A DNA stretch of 64,000 nt from NCBI RefSeq assembly GCF_018617855.1, contig NZ_JACSKY010000006.1, forward strand, positions 82,964 through 146,963, given 5' to 3'. How positions within the stretch are numbered: the stretch's first letter is position 1; every line of letters begins with the position of its first letter. Origin of the DNA: Exiguobacterium qingdaonense. GTDB taxonomy: Bacteria > Bacillota > Bacilli > Exiguobacteriales > Exiguobacteriaceae. Below, piece by piece: positions 16,385-25,204 of this stretch. The translations under genes were made by a program, and so were the position numbers. The notes beneath the pieces are model-generated. The model did not search any database, was not told where the DNA came from, and saw only the letters and a program-made list of their open reading frames with translations.

Positions 16385-18561
16385 GATGAGGTTCCTCCTT
16401 CAAGGTTTAACTCTACAGTTTGTCGCTTCATAAATTCACGGCGGCGGCGATGTAAAATCGGTTCTGTATATCCGTTCGGTTGATCCAGTCCTTGGAACAC
16501 GAGTTCATGCGCGGCTTGGTAGGCGACCGATTGCTCCACATTCGGTGTCATCGCACGATAATGCGGATCTGACTCGTTCTGTTCGTCGACGACCTGTGCC
16601 ATCCGATAAAGGGTGGCCTCGACTTGTTCCACAGAGCAGATGCCATGATACAACCAGTTGGCAACATGTTGGCTTGAAATACGGAGTGTCGCCCTGTCTT
16701 CCATCAGACCAACATCGTGGATATCCGGTACTTTTGAGCAACCTACGCCTTGCTCAACCCAACGAACGACATATCCGAGCAACCCTTGCAAGTTGTTTTC
16801 GAGCTCTTCTTTGATTTCTTCTTGCGAATAGATACGTGTTGCGAGCGGGATATCGAGGAGTCGTTGTCGTTCATTCTCAAAAGGTTGTTGAATCAATGAT
16901 TGCTGGACGTCGAACGCATCGAGTTGATGATAATGCATCGCATGAAGTGTTGCTGCTGTCGGAGAAGGGACCCATGCCGTCGTCGCTCCAGAGCTTACGT
17001 GCGCGATCTTCTCATGCATCATGTCCCGCATTCGGTCGGGCATCGCCCACATTCCCTTTCCGATTTGTGCCTGATGATGGAAACCTGTCTCGAGACCAGT
17101 CGAAACATTCAATCGTTCATACGCGCTGAGCCAAGGTGACGTCTTCATTTCCCCTTTGCGCCGCATCGGTCCGAGTGTCATCGAGGAATGAATCTCGTCT
17201 CCCGTACGATCAAGGAAGCCTGTATTGATAAACACGACACGATCCTTCACTTGCGCGATACAATTTTTTAAGTTGAGCGACGTGCGCCTCTCTTCATCCA
17301 TTACCCCGACTTTCAACGTATGACGAGGAAGGTCCAACGCATCTTCTACCGCGTTAAACAACTCATTTGTGAAAGCCACTTCTTCGGAACCATGCATTTT
17401 CGGTTTCACGATATAGATGGACCCTTCTCTTGAGTTGAGACGACGATGTAGGTGGCGACTCGCGATCAATGAAGTGAAGATGGCATCAACGATCCCCTCT
17501 GGTACCTCACGACCTTCTGCATCAAGCATCAAGTCGGTCGTCATCAAATGACCGACGTTCCGAATAAATAAGAGTGCTCGTCCAGGTAATACGATTTCTA
17601 CACCATCTTTCCCAATGACTCGCTTGTCTTCATTCAAACGTCGTGCGAGCTGCTTCCCGTTCTTTTGGAACGAGGCTTCGAGCGTCCCGTTCATCAATCC
17701 GAGCCAGTTTCGGTACAAGTGGACCTTGTCTTCCGCACAAACAGCTGCGACCGAGTCCTCACAATCCACGATTGCGGATAGCGCTGATTCAAGCTCGATG
17801 TCCATCAGTCCAGCCGGATCGGTTTTTCCAATCGGATGCTCGTGGTCGAATTGAAGTTCGACGTGCAATGCGTGATGCCGAAGGATCAATGTGTCTAACT
17901 GGTCCTGCTCCCCGGTATATCCTACGAACGAATCGTGAGCAAACGCCTGCTCCTTTTCCCCGATTTCGGCATAGGCAACATGATCGTGGACGAAGTATCG
18001 TGTCACGTCTTGATGCGAGCCCATTTCGAGCGGGAACGTGTCATCTAGAAACCGTTTAGCCAATCGAATGACTTCACTCCCTCGAACTGGGTTGTATCCC
18101 CGCCCTTTCTCCATCCCGTTCTCTTCTTCAATCATATCGGTCCCGTAAAGGGCGTCATAAAGACTCCCCCATCTGGCATTCGCCGCATTGAGTGCATATC
18201 TGGCGTTATCGAGCGGAACGACGAGTTGCGGACCGGCTTGATGGGCGATTTCATGGTCGACACCGGATACGTTGATGCCGAATTCTTCGACGAATGGTTC
18301 GATATAACCGATTGAGGTCAGAAAGGTTTCGTATTCGACGAGGTCGACTTCATCGTGTCTGCTGTACCAATCCTGTAATAACTGCTCAAACTTCATACGC
18401 TTATCCAAGAGTATCTGATTCGATGGAATGAAACGCTCTAGAATGGATTCGACCCCTTCCCAAAATCCGTTGATTTCATGAGATTCCAACACACTTTCAT
18501 TTACAAATTCGAACAGTTTCTCGTGAACTTGATACATGTTGAGTCGTTTGTAACGTTCCAA
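16381..18561 (-). CDS. glcB: Malate synthase G
   Basis: 726 residues, the size of the G isoform (the A form is about 530). It condenses glyoxylate with acetyl-CoA to malate, second enzyme of the bypass. Recognisable segments are LDNARYALNAANARWGSLYDALYG, GRALLFIRNVGHLMT, the catalytic region VGVMDEERRTSLNL and DRTGDEIHSSM. The start is a TTG at 18561, ten bases after GGGAGG; the next in-frame ATG (18537) has no ribosome site. The promoter lies at 18607-18636 with palindromic operators. Pairing a G-type synthase with aceA in one operon is less usual than aceBA. Confidence 0.97.
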   Translation of the reverse strand: MERYKRLNMYQVHEKLFEFVNESVLESHEINGFWEGVESILERFIPSNQILLDKRMKFEQLLQDWYSRHDEVDLVEYETFLTSIGYIEPFVEEFGINVSGVDHEIAHQAGPQLVVPLDNARYALNAANARWGSLYDALYGTDMIEEENGMEKGRGYNPVRGSEVIRLAKRFLDDTFPLEMGSHQDVTRYFVHDHVAYAEIGEKEQAFAHDSFVGYTGEQDQLDTLILRHHALHVELQFDHEHPIGKTDPAGLMDIELESALSAIVDCEDSVAAVCAEDKVHLYRNWLGLMNGTLEASFQKNGKQLARRLNEDKRVIGKDGVEIVLPGRALLFIRNVGHLMTTDLMLDAEGREVPEGIVDAIFTSLIASRHLHRRLNSREGSIYIVKPKMHGSEEVAFTNELFNAVEDALDLPRHTLKVGVMDEERRTSLNLKNCIAQVKDRVVFINTGFLDRTGDEIHSSMTLGPMRRKGEMKTSPWLSAYERLNVSTGLETGFHHQAQIGKGMWAMPDRMRDMMHEKIAHVSSGATTAWVPSPTAATLHAMHYHQLDAFDVQQSLIQQPFENERQRLLDIPLATRIYSQEEIKEELENNLQGLLGYVVRWVEQGVGCSKVPDIHDVGLMEDRATLRISSQHVANWLYHGICSVEQVEATLYRMAQVVDEQNESDPHYRAMTPNVEQSVAYQAAHELVFQGLDQPNGYTEPILHRRRREFMKRQTVELNLEGGTSS

Positions 18562-18585
18562 GCGCTCACATCCTCCCTTATTAAT

Positions 18586-18597
18586 TGTTATATATCA
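18586..18597. promoter_or_regulatory. Palindromic operator copy 2 (glcB leader)
   Basis: TGTTATATATCA differs by one base from TGTTATATAACA. It covers roughly +3 to +14 of the predicted malate synthase transcript and is 30 bases, about three helical turns, from copy 3. Confidence 0.65.
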
Positions 18598-18606
18598 GTT
18601 GAATAT

Positions 18607-18636
18607 AATATAGACTATTATATAACAGTTTGACAA
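18607..18636 (-). promoter_or_regulatory. Promoter of the glcB operon
   Basis: On the reverse strand TTGTCA (18636-18631), an 18-base spacer and TATATT (18612-18607) make a good SigA-type promoter. An operator copy fills the spacer and another follows the start point, an arrangement expected for repression. Confidence 0.65.
18616..18627. promoter_or_regulatory. Palindromic operator copy 3 (glcB promoter spacer)
   Basis: TATTATATAACA differs by one base from TGTTATATAACA and lies between the -35 and -10 of the malate synthase promoter. Confidence 0.65.
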
Positions 18637-18657
18637 CCCATTTTTAAAACTTTTTAT

Positions 18658-18728
18658 TTGAAATTGATTACGAATCGGTTTACTATACATTGTGTGACAT
18701 ATCAATGATTGATTCGTCAATGAATCAA
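18658..18728 (+). promoter_or_regulatory. Promoter and 5' leader hairpin of the MarR gene
   Basis: TTGAAA (18658-18663), a 17-base spacer and TACTAT (18681-18686) form a plausible promoter. In the short leader TTGATTC (18709-18715) pairs with GAATCAA (18722-18728), the 3' arm touching the AAGGAGG ribosome site, which could modulate translation. Confidence 0.5.
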
Positions 18729-18741
18729 GGAGGTGACGTGA

Positions 18742-19188
18742 GTGCGAGATTCTTGCTCGCTTCGCGATCAAATTCTTTATCACATCATTACCGTACAAAA
18801 AGAGATGGGCCAGTTGTTCGACTCCGAAATGGGCGGTCTCAGCTTGACCCGCTATGATGTTTTAAGCAATTTATATCACGTTGGCCCATTGCGACAGCGT
18901 GAACTTCAACAGCGAGTCGATGTCGACCATGCGGCCATCACCCGACACTTGAAACAGTTAGAGACACAGGGACTGATCACACGTAGACGATGTGAGAAGG
19001 ATAACCGTGTCATCTATGTCGAGTTGACAGACCTTGGTCGTCACCAAATTGCACGTTGGACTGAGCAAAAACAGTGCTTAACGGACCGACTTTTTGTAAA
19101 TATGAAGGTAGAGGACCAACAACAGTTATTAGCATCACTCAAGGTGTTACAAGATACTATCGACTACGAAAGGAAGACTACAATATGA
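18742..19188 (+). CDS. MarR-family transcriptional regulator
   Basis: 148 residues from GTG 18742, preceded by the very strong AAGGAGGTGA. The winged helix is clear: LTRYDVLSNLYHVG, then RQRELQQRVDVDHAAITRHL (recognition helix) and the wing GLITRRRCEKDNRVIYVELT. MarR dimers usually bind short palindromes and are released by small ligands or thiol oxidation. Cys residues are at 5, 79 and 112. It is divergent from the glyoxylate operon, whose promoter carries palindromes, and is coupled by ATGA overlap to a nitroreductase. Control of the glyoxylate genes is inferred from position. Confidence 0.92.
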   Translation: MRDSCSLRDQILYHIITVQKEMGQLFDSEMGGLSLTRYDVLSNLYHVGPLRQRELQQRVDVDHAAITRHLKQLETQGLITRRRCEKDNRVIYVELTDLGRHQIARWTEQKQCLTDRLFVNMKVEDQQQLLASLKVLQDTIDYERKTTI

Positions 19189-19820
19189 ACACTGCTACAC
19201 ATAAAGACTTTATGGAGATTGTAAAAGGACGCCGCTCGATTCGCGTATATGATGAGAACGTCAAAATCTCAAAAGAAGAGATGACACAAATTCTTGAAGA
19301 AGCGACGACAGCCCCTTCATCCCTTAACCTCCAGCCATGGCGTTTTGTCGTCATCGATAGCGCTGAAGGAAAAGAAACACTTCTCCCCCTCGCGAGCTTC
19401 AACAAGCGGCAAGTGGAAACGTCTTCTGCTGTCATCGCCGTATTTGCTGACTATCAAATGGCGGATTACACGGAAGAGATTTTCGACACGGCGGTAGAGC
19501 GCGGCATGATGCCGACTGAAGTCCGTGATCGTCAAGTCGACATGATCAAAGGCATCTTCAAGGATGCACCGAAAGAAATGATTAAAGACAGTATCCTACT
19601 CGATTCAGGTCTCGTCTCGATGCAACTCATGCTCGTCGCACGGGCACATGGTTATGACACAAACCCAATCGGTGGATACGACAAAGCGAACATCGCTGAA
19701 GCGTTCGGTCTCGACAAAGAGCGTTACCTTCCAGTCATGCTTCTCTCAATCGGAAAAGCAGCAGAAGAAGGTTACCCATCTGTCCGCTTCCCAGTCGACC
19801 GCATCACAGACTGGAAATAA
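19185..19820 (+). CDS. Nitroreductase-family flavoenzyme
   Basis: 211 residues. ATG 19185 overlaps the marR stop (ATGA), so it is made together with the regulator. FMN-binding signatures are GRRSIRVYDENV near residue 14 and APSSLNLQPWRFVVID near 43, and the C-terminal GGYDK..IAEAFGL...YLPVMLLSIGKAA. These enzymes reduce nitro compounds or quinones with NAD(P)H in the cytosol. A substrate or product of this enzyme could be the MarR ligand; that is conjecture. A bidirectional terminator follows. Confidence 0.93.
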   Translation: MNTATHKDFMEIVKGRRSIRVYDENVKISKEEMTQILEEATTAPSSLNLQPWRFVVIDSAEGKETLLPLASFNKRQVETSSAVIAVFADYQMADYTEEIFDTAVERGMMPTEVRDRQVDMIKGIFKDAPKEMIKDSILLDSGLVSMQLMLVARAHGYDTNPIGGYDKANIAEAFGLDKERYLPVMLLSIGKAAEEGYPSVRFPVDRITDWK

Positions 19821-19823
19821 TTC

Positions 19824-19859
19824 AAAAGGTTCAATCGCTGAGGCGATTGAACCTTTTTT
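19824..19859. terminator. Bidirectional terminator between two nitroreductase genes
   Basis: GGTTCAATCGC and GCGATTGAACC arms with a TGAG loop, A4 before and T6 after. Confidence 0.9.
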
Positions 19860-20521
19860 CATCCGATATATTTGACGACTTCGTTAAAGTCACGACGTGT
19901 TTTTGGTGCGAAATCGCGCGACCGATACCCGAAAGCGACCATGACCGAAAGCGACCATTCGCCTCGCTCCATGACACCTTCTGAGATGAGCAGCTCATCA
20001 ATTTCCTCTTGATTGAACCCTTCAATCGGGCATGAATCAATCTCGATTTGTGCGGCAGCCGTCATCATGTTTCCGAGCGGAATATATGTCTGACGCTTGA
20101 TCCATTCCTGGAAGACGCGTTCATCGTCTAAAAGACGGTAGTCGTTCTCCTGGAACTCTTGGACCCGTTTCACGCGTTGCGCGTATTCTTCTTCCGTCCG
20201 CCCTTGCACGCCTGTCACGATATGACGAATATAGTCCGCATCGTAACGCATGGCTTTCGGTGTTCTTGCGAGAATCAATATGAAATGGCTCGCGGTCAAA
20301 GCCTGCCCTTGCGCTCCCCATGCGTGATCTTTAATTTTTTGGAGCAAATCTTCCCGACGCACGACAACGAATTGCCATGGCTCGAATCCGAACGAACTCG
20401 GCGAAAGACGTCCCGTCTCTAAGATGAACTCCATGTCCTCTTCTTTGATTTTACGATCCGCATCGAACTCTTTCGTCGCTTGACGCCAACGATACGCTTC
20501 TAGAATGTCTTTCTTTTTCAT
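19859..20521 (-). CDS. NAD(P)H-dependent nitroreductase (NfsB/YfkO-like)
   Basis: 220 residues from ATG 20521; a GTG at 20530 is in frame but touches the GGAGGAG ribosome site. Motifs are YRWRQATKEFD near 10 and SPSSFGFEPWQFVVV near 40, which bind FMN, and YIPLGNMMTAAAQIEIDSCPIEGF in the second half. It differs clearly from the nitroreductase at 19185, so it is not a recent duplicate. Role: cytosolic flavin reductase acting on nitroaromatics or quinones; the natural substrate is not known. Confidence 0.93.
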   Translation of the reverse strand: MKKKDILEAYRWRQATKEFDADRKIKEEDMEFILETGRLSPSSFGFEPWQFVVVRREDLLQKIKDHAWGAQGQALTASHFILILARTPKAMRYDADYIRHIVTGVQGRTEEEYAQRVKRVQEFQENDYRLLDDERVFQEWIKRQTYIPLGNMMTAAAQIEIDSCPIEGFNQEEIDELLISEGVMERGEWSLSVMVAFGYRSRDFAPKTRRDFNEVVKYIG

Positions 20522-20537
20522 CGTACTCACTCCTCCA

Positions 20538-21149
20538 TTACCAAGATGACTCCATCATATCAAACCGATAAATCAAAAATCGCTCATGAAGATTTTTGAG
20601 TGGGAGTCGAACGGTCTGTACATACTGAAACGGCGTCTCATCGTTCAAATAGTGAAGATACGCATCTGCCGGATAATATAAAATGACGTCGACCGGACGG
20701 GGGGCCGTTTCAACAGATTCGATGATGTTGGCAATCACTCGGCGGAAGACGTTCACCGAGAACGGATTAAAGAAATAGAACCGATTCGCATCCGGTGGGA
20801 TCGTGATCTCTTCCGCAAGCCCATGTACCAATTGAACACTTCCCCGAGTCCGATGTTTCTTCGTATAACTCATTAAATTTTGAAGCGCCTCTTCATGAAA
20901 CCCGCCGTCCATCTCGACACCGATCGCCCGCACGCGAAACGTATACGCCAAATAGAACGGCAGACGCCCCTTGCCCGAACCAAAATCAACGATGGTATCC
21001 GTCGACTCTAACGGATACGCATCCCGAAGCAAATCGAGTGCCTCGTAAGGAGTCGGTTCATAACGATGATATTCTACCGAGGACGGAAATCCTTGCTGTG
21101 GTTTGACCGTTTGGATGTGTAGGAGTTGCTCATATTGCTGTTCGTTCAT
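20538..21149 (-). CDS. SAM-dependent methyltransferase-like protein
   Basis: 203 residues from ATG 21149, with AGGACAAACTT upstream; a TTG six codons earlier is possible. The Rossmann SAM-binding motif is VDFGSGKGRLPFYLAY (about 54-69), followed by AIGVEMD, with the acidic ribose ligand, and later FYFFNPFSVNVFRRV, where the usual catalytic DPPF/NPPY position reads NPFS. A two-gene unit with the downstream nitroreductase is possible (17-base gap). Substrate unknown. Confidence 0.85.
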   Translation of the reverse strand: MNEQQYEQLLHIQTVKPQQGFPSSVEYHRYEPTPYEALDLLRDAYPLESTDTIVDFGSGKGRLPFYLAYTFRVRAIGVEMDGGFHEEALQNLMSYTKKHRTRGSVQLVHGLAEEITIPPDANRFYFFNPFSVNVFRRVIANIIESVETAPRPVDVILYYPADAYLHYLNDETPFQYVQTVRLPLKNLHERFLIYRFDMMESSW

Positions 21150-21309
21150 AAGTTTGTCCTTTCCCAATCAATAGTCTCTTCTAGTATATCGTTAGTTTCA
21201 TTGTTCATTCTTCTTACAACGAATTTTATAAGATTGAGCGTGATTCATTTACTTTAGCGTGGTAACGTGAAATGATAATGATGCGAACTCTTTAAAGTGA
21301 GGTGACAGT

Positions 21310-21747
21310 GTGTCTACCACAGAGCACGAACAAGCGACATCTATTTTGCATCACCTCTTTACCGCCTCTTCCTTTGTCGGAATCGACTTCGGTTCCGGTC
21401 CGAATCATCATCTCCTCTATTTCAGTCGCCAAGGACTGGAATCTTGGATCTCTATCGAGGGACCGTGGCATGTCCACGCGACGCAAAGTACGTTTGACGA
21501 AGGTGAACAACTCGAACAGCTCATGCGCTTAAGACGAGAGCGCATCCATCACGTACGCCTCGGTGACGAACACCCTCATCTCGAACTGGAATTTGAATCC
21601 GGTTCGCTTTTATTCATTAATGGATACCAAGATCAATTTGAATGCTGGCAAGCGGGAGATGCAAGACCGCTCGGTGGAGACGCCTATCTCTTGGTCGCGA
21701 TGCCACAAGGAGAACTCGCTGTATTTGCCGAAGGAGAAGACGAATGA
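21310..21747 (+). CDS. Unknown soluble protein
   Basis: 145 residues from GTG 21310, with GAGGTGACA upstream. No signal or membrane segment, rich in Glu/Asp and His. Segments such as SFVGIDFGSGPNHHLLYFS and LELEFESGSLLFINGYQDQFECW suggest a beta-rich fold. I do not recognise a family. Its stop overlaps the start of a 30-codon ORF (ATGA), which argues that both are translated. Confidence 0.75.
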   Translation: MSTTEHEQATSILHHLFTASSFVGIDFGSGPNHHLLYFSRQGLESWISIEGPWHVHATQSTFDEGEQLEQLMRLRRERIHHVRLGDEHPHLELEFESGSLLFINGYQDQFECWQAGDARPLGGDAYLLVAMPQGELAVFAEGEDE

Positions 21748-21836
21748 GCACATGGATGGAGATTGTCTTGTATATGTTGATTGCCGGAGGTGTTAGTCTC
21801 GCGATCATCTTATTGCGAAAGATTACGAAAGCATGA
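21744..21836 (+). CDS. 30-residue single-helix membrane peptide
   Basis: ATG 21744 overlaps the upstream stop by four bases and has AAGGAGAAGACGA before it. The peptide has one hydrophobic helix (about residues 7-24, IVLYMLIAGGVSLAIILL) and ends RKITKA. A terminator follows immediately, so the reading frame ends where transcription ends. Function unknown; small membrane peptides often modulate a larger membrane protein. Confidence 0.65.
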   Translation: MSTWMEIVLYMLIAGGVSLAIILLRKITKA

Positions 21837-21860
21837 AAAAAACGGCCGAGGCCGTTTTTT
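21836..21860. terminator. Bidirectional terminator
   Basis: AAAAACGGCC, GAG loop, GGCCGTTTTTT; flanked by A and T tracts, at the junction of two convergent units. Confidence 0.9.
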
Positions 21861-22593
21861 AGTCGAACAAAATCCGCTGCATCCGCTCCGGCGCTTGTAA
21901 ATAGTCACGCATGACCCGTACGTGCTCGAGGTCGTCAAACGCTGTCGGGGAAAGTCCCGTCTCCACTTGTAAGATCATCGCACCCGGATACGACATCAAG
22001 ATTGGTGAATGACTCGCAATAATAAACTGACTCCCCGATTGGACGAGTTCATGCATGCGCGCGAGCATCGTCAGTTGCCGCATCGGTGACAATGCGGCCT
22101 CGGGCTCATCCAAAATATAGAGGCCATCGCCACGGAATCGATGCAACATGAGGGAGAGGAACGCTTCCCCGTGCGACTGCTCATGAAGGGAACGCCCGCC
22201 ATAAGACTCATAAAACCGTTCAGGATCAAGCCCCGACTTTGCCATTTCATCCACATAACTCGATAACTGATACGCTGTCTCGGCACGTAAGAAAAAGCCA
22301 TCTTTCGGTCGATACGGTCCTCGAATCGGACGCAGCGCCTCATATAACGAACTATGCGTCGACTCCGTTTCAAATTGAAAAGACGGTGCCCCACCTTCCG
22401 GATTGAACCCGGCCGCGACGGCCATCCCTTCAATCAAAGTCGATTTTCCACTCCCGTTCTCTCCGACGAGAAACGTGACAGGATGATGAAACGTCAGTTC
22501 ATCGAGTGTCTGAAAAATGGGTAACGAGTACGGATAGCCCGTCGAATGGATGCGGTCCCTCTCTAACCGTACCCCTCGTAAAAATAAAGTCAT
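21859..22593 (-). CDS. SMC/RecF-like predicted ATPase (COG3910 type)
   Basis: About 244 residues. Possible starts are ATG 22593 (overlapping the kinase stop as ATGA), ATG 22599 and TTG 22608; the first gives the N-terminus usual for this family. Walker A is GENGSGKST near residue 45, Walker B LYILDEPEAALS, with an ABC-like signature region SHGEAFLSLM and a switch His in IIASHSPILM. Such single-domain ATPases are soluble; function is uncharacterised. It forms an operon with the two-component genes upstream. Confidence 0.87.
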   Translation of the reverse strand: MTLFLRGVRLERDRIHSTGYPYSLPIFQTLDELTFHHPVTFLVGENGSGKSTLIEGMAVAAGFNPEGGAPSFQFETESTHSSLYEALRPIRGPYRPKDGFFLRAETAYQLSSYVDEMAKSGLDPERFYESYGGRSLHEQSHGEAFLSLMLHRFRGDGLYILDEPEAALSPMRQLTMLARMHELVQSGSQFIIASHSPILMSYPGAMILQVETGLSPTAFDDLEHVRVMRDYLQAPERMQRILFD

Positions 22594-23858
22594 GTCCATT
22601 CGATCCAAAATGTCGCCCCCTTATCTGAATCTACCCCGTAAGAAAGTCCTTGTGCCTCAAGAAGTAATTTTGTGATAGCGAGACCTAGACCATGTCCGTT
22701 TGAACGATCTCCCTTTACATACATATCCCATATCGAATGCTGGATGGCAGGGTCGATCCCTTTCCCTTCATCTATCACTTCTAATCGATTGGATGTCAGT
22801 CTAATAGTGATGCGTCCCTCACGAGGACTTGCTTCATACGCATTTCTCAAGAAGTTCGAGAGAACCCGCTCCATCGCCAGTCGATCGGCTTGAATCGTTA
22901 CAGGTTCCAATTGTAGGTCGAGTGTCACATCTTTTTGTCGGAACCATTCGGACATGCGTGATGTCAATCGACGAATCAAGTCATCCAGTTGAAGCGACTC
23001 CATTTCAAGCGGAATCGTAGCGGACGACAACTTTGAATATTCGAGCATCTGATTGACGAGTCGGTCAATCCGATCCACTTCTTCGGTAATACTTTTTCCG
23101 GTCGCCTCAATTTCTGTGTCATTTACGACGCCAAGTTCTAACATTTCCGCCTCATTCCGGACGATGGCGAGCGGTGTACGCACATCATGCGTCACTCCAG
23201 AGATGAATGATTTTTGAAGCGCTTCTTTTTGTTCAAGTGAAGCATTCATTTGTCCGATGGTGACGGTCAAATCTCCAATCTCGTCATCCGTGACGTTCGG
23301 TAGACGAATATCATGGCGTCCCTCCATAATCGATGCGGTCGCTTGTTTCAATTCGACAAGCGGATGTGTGAGTCGACGACTCATCCAAAATGTGACACCG
23401 ATGGCAACCATCAGTGCCAAAATAAACCCACCTGCTAAAATGAGATAGATTTGTTGGAACTGTGGATTTGAAAATGGCACAGGACTGTATGTCACGATCT
23501 GGATGTCGCCTTCTTCTTGTAAATACGTCAAGAAACGGGTTCCGTTCACACTCACTTCGTCTTGAACCGCTAAGTCATCTGGATTGAGGGTAATTGGTAT
23601 CATACGTTGCATCCGTCCACCACGTTCTAGTTCGATACGTTGCCCGTCTTGAAACAGGATCACGTCAAGTTGACGAGGAATCCCACGTCCTTCTTGAAGG
23701 GCTTCATACACGATTGTCGCCTCGCGCTCCAACTGTGTATACGTTTCATTCTCCGCGAAACGTCCGATCAACAGTGACGTGAGGCCGAATGTTAAAAATG
23801 CCATCACAGCGAGGGGCAAGATAGCCGTCCACAACAACTTCTTCATCAAGCGATTCAT
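22590..23858 (-). CDS. Sensor histidine kinase
   Basis: 422 residues. TM1 lies near 10-32 and TM2 near 137-159, bracketing an external sensor domain of about 100 residues; HAMP follows to about 205. The phospho-accepting His is His224 in FISGVTHDVRTPLAIV. The ATP-binding domain has the N box FLRNAYEAS (336-344), DEGKGI (363-368) and GHGLGL (388-393). Its start overlaps the response regulator stop by four bases. The signal is unknown; the divergent secreted His-rich protein is a candidate target or partner. Confidence 0.96.
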   Translation of the reverse strand: MNRLMKKLLWTAILPLAVMAFLTFGLTSLLIGRFAENETYTQLEREATIVYEALQEGRGIPRQLDVILFQDGQRIELERGGRMQRMIPITLNPDDLAVQDEVSVNGTRFLTYLQEEGDIQIVTYSPVPFSNPQFQQIYLILAGGFILALMVAIGVTFWMSRRLTHPLVELKQATASIMEGRHDIRLPNVTDDEIGDLTVTIGQMNASLEQKEALQKSFISGVTHDVRTPLAIVRNEAEMLELGVVNDTEIEATGKSITEEVDRIDRLVNQMLEYSKLSSATIPLEMESLQLDDLIRRLTSRMSEWFRQKDVTLDLQLEPVTIQADRLAMERVLSNFLRNAYEASPREGRITIRLTSNRLEVIDEGKGIDPAIQHSIWDMYVKGDRSNGHGLGLAITKLLLEAQGLSYGVDSDKGATFWIEWT

Positions 23859-24505
23859 GATCGTTCCTCTAATCGATAGCCCACTCGATGAACGGTCTTC
23901 AGTTGTTCTTTAAGTGTAGGGGATTTATCACGCAATTGTTTAATATGCGTGTCGACCGTACGTGTATCTCCGACGAATGCGTAGTCCCATACGTCGTCGA
24001 GCAAACGGTTCCGGTCTAGCGCCTCCCCGACGTGCTTCCATAGATACAGCAACAACTCATATTCCTTATTCGTCAAACGGAGGGGTTTACCGTGTTCTTG
24101 TACCATTCTCGACTTGATGTTAATCGTGAGTGCTCCGAACTCAATCATATCCGTCTGTTTGACGAGACGTTTCAGACGAATCTCCAACTCTTTTAAAACG
24201 ATCGGTTTGACCAAATAATCGTCCGCGCCGAGCTCTAATCCGAATACGCGATCATCCGCCTCACCACGTGCTGTCGTCAGAATGATGGCAGGCGATGACT
24301 GTTGCGCCTTTAATGTTGGAATCAACGTCCAACCTTCTCCGTCGGGGAGACGTACGTCTAATAAAACGGCATCAAAGCGCTGATGTAACTGTCGCTTTGC
24401 CTCACCGAGAGACATGGCCACGGTCACATCAAATCCGGCATACGTTAAAAAACGGGACATCCCCTCCGCCAGTTTCTGTTCATCTTCCACAACGAGTATG
24501 TTCAT
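23855..24505 (-). CDS. OmpR/PhoB-family response regulator
   Basis: 216 residues from ATG 24505 (a TTG at 24511 is in frame). The receiver has the acidic pocket in VVEDEQ, the phospho-accepting Asp in LLDVRLPDG, Thr in ILTTARG and Lys in YLVKP. A winged-helix output domain follows, with LTNKEYELLLYLWKHVG and DTRTVDTHIKQLR. It is cotranscribed with the histidine kinase at 22590. The divergent gene at 24651 shares its promoter region. Confidence 0.97.
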   Translation of the reverse strand: MNILVVEDEQKLAEGMSRFLTYAGFDVTVAMSLGEAKRQLHQRFDAVLLDVRLPDGEGWTLIPTLKAQQSSPAIILTTARGEADDRVFGLELGADDYLVKPIVLKELEIRLKRLVKQTDMIEFGALTINIKSRMVQEHGKPLRLTNKEYELLLYLWKHVGEALDRNRLLDDVWDYAFVGDTRTVDTHIKQLRDKSPTLKEQLKTVHRVGYRLEERS

Positions 24506-24650
24506 CTCCAAATCGCCTCCACATCCATTATATCGTACACATGGAACGTCCCACCGTTTCCCAAAGACAATTTGCAGAAACCTTGCAACTCTCTCACAAC
24601 TTCCATCCCCTTCAGTTCTACACTTGAAATATCAAAAGGAGGAGATACAC

Positions 24651-25199
24651 ATGAAATCTACTAAACTTGCAATCGCCTTAGCCGGTCTATTGGCTGTCTC
24701 AGGCACAGGCGTCTATGCCTCAACGAATGACACGACGACAGATGAATCGACCATGACAGAGTCGACACAATGTGAACATGGTGAAAAAGGGTCTCGCACG
24801 TTCGGTGATCGGAAAGCGGGTCATGTAGCCCTTATCGAGGCACTCGGATTGACGGAAGAAGAAGTAAACGCCGCACGTGAAAATCGACAGGCACTTCCTG
24901 AGCTCGCAGAAGAGAAAGGCATTTCAATCGAAGCATTCATCGACGCCATCATGACGTCGCATGAAGAAAAACTTGCGACCGCTGTGGAGGAAGGCAAGTT
25001 GACGCGAGAAGAAGCCGATCAAATTCTTGCCGACCATGAAGAGCGTTTTGCCGATGTGTCGAGTTACGATGACTTAGAAGATGCACGTGGTATGCGCGGC
25101 GGACGTGAAGGCGGTCGTCATGGGCATGGTCACGGACCACATCATGACGATGCTTCAGAGAGCGACAGCAACGTAGAAAATCAAAGCAATAGCTTGTAA
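24651..25199 (+). CDS. Secreted acidic/His-rich protein divergent from the two-component system
   Basis: 182 residues from ATG 24651, with AAAGGAGGAG upstream. A signal peptide is evident (MKSTKLAIALAGLLAVSG, cleaved near VYAS). The mature part is strongly acidic, with a helical segment LIEALGLTEEEVNAARENR...EEKLATAVEEGKLTREEADQIL, then a Gly/Arg/His-rich stretch (GGRHGHGHGPHHDD) that could bind divalent metals. I do not know a named family. Position suggests control by the divergent response regulator and a role in envelope metal or stress sensing; inferred. Confidence 0.83.
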   Translation: MKSTKLAIALAGLLAVSGTGVYASTNDTTTDESTMTESTQCEHGEKGSRTFGDRKAGHVALIEALGLTEEEVNAARENRQALPELAEEKGISIEAFIDAIMTSHEEKLATAVEEGKLTREEADQILADHEERFADVSSYDDLEDARGMRGGREGGRHGHGHGPHHDDASESDSNVENQSNSL

Positions 25200-25204
25200 G
25201 TCGA

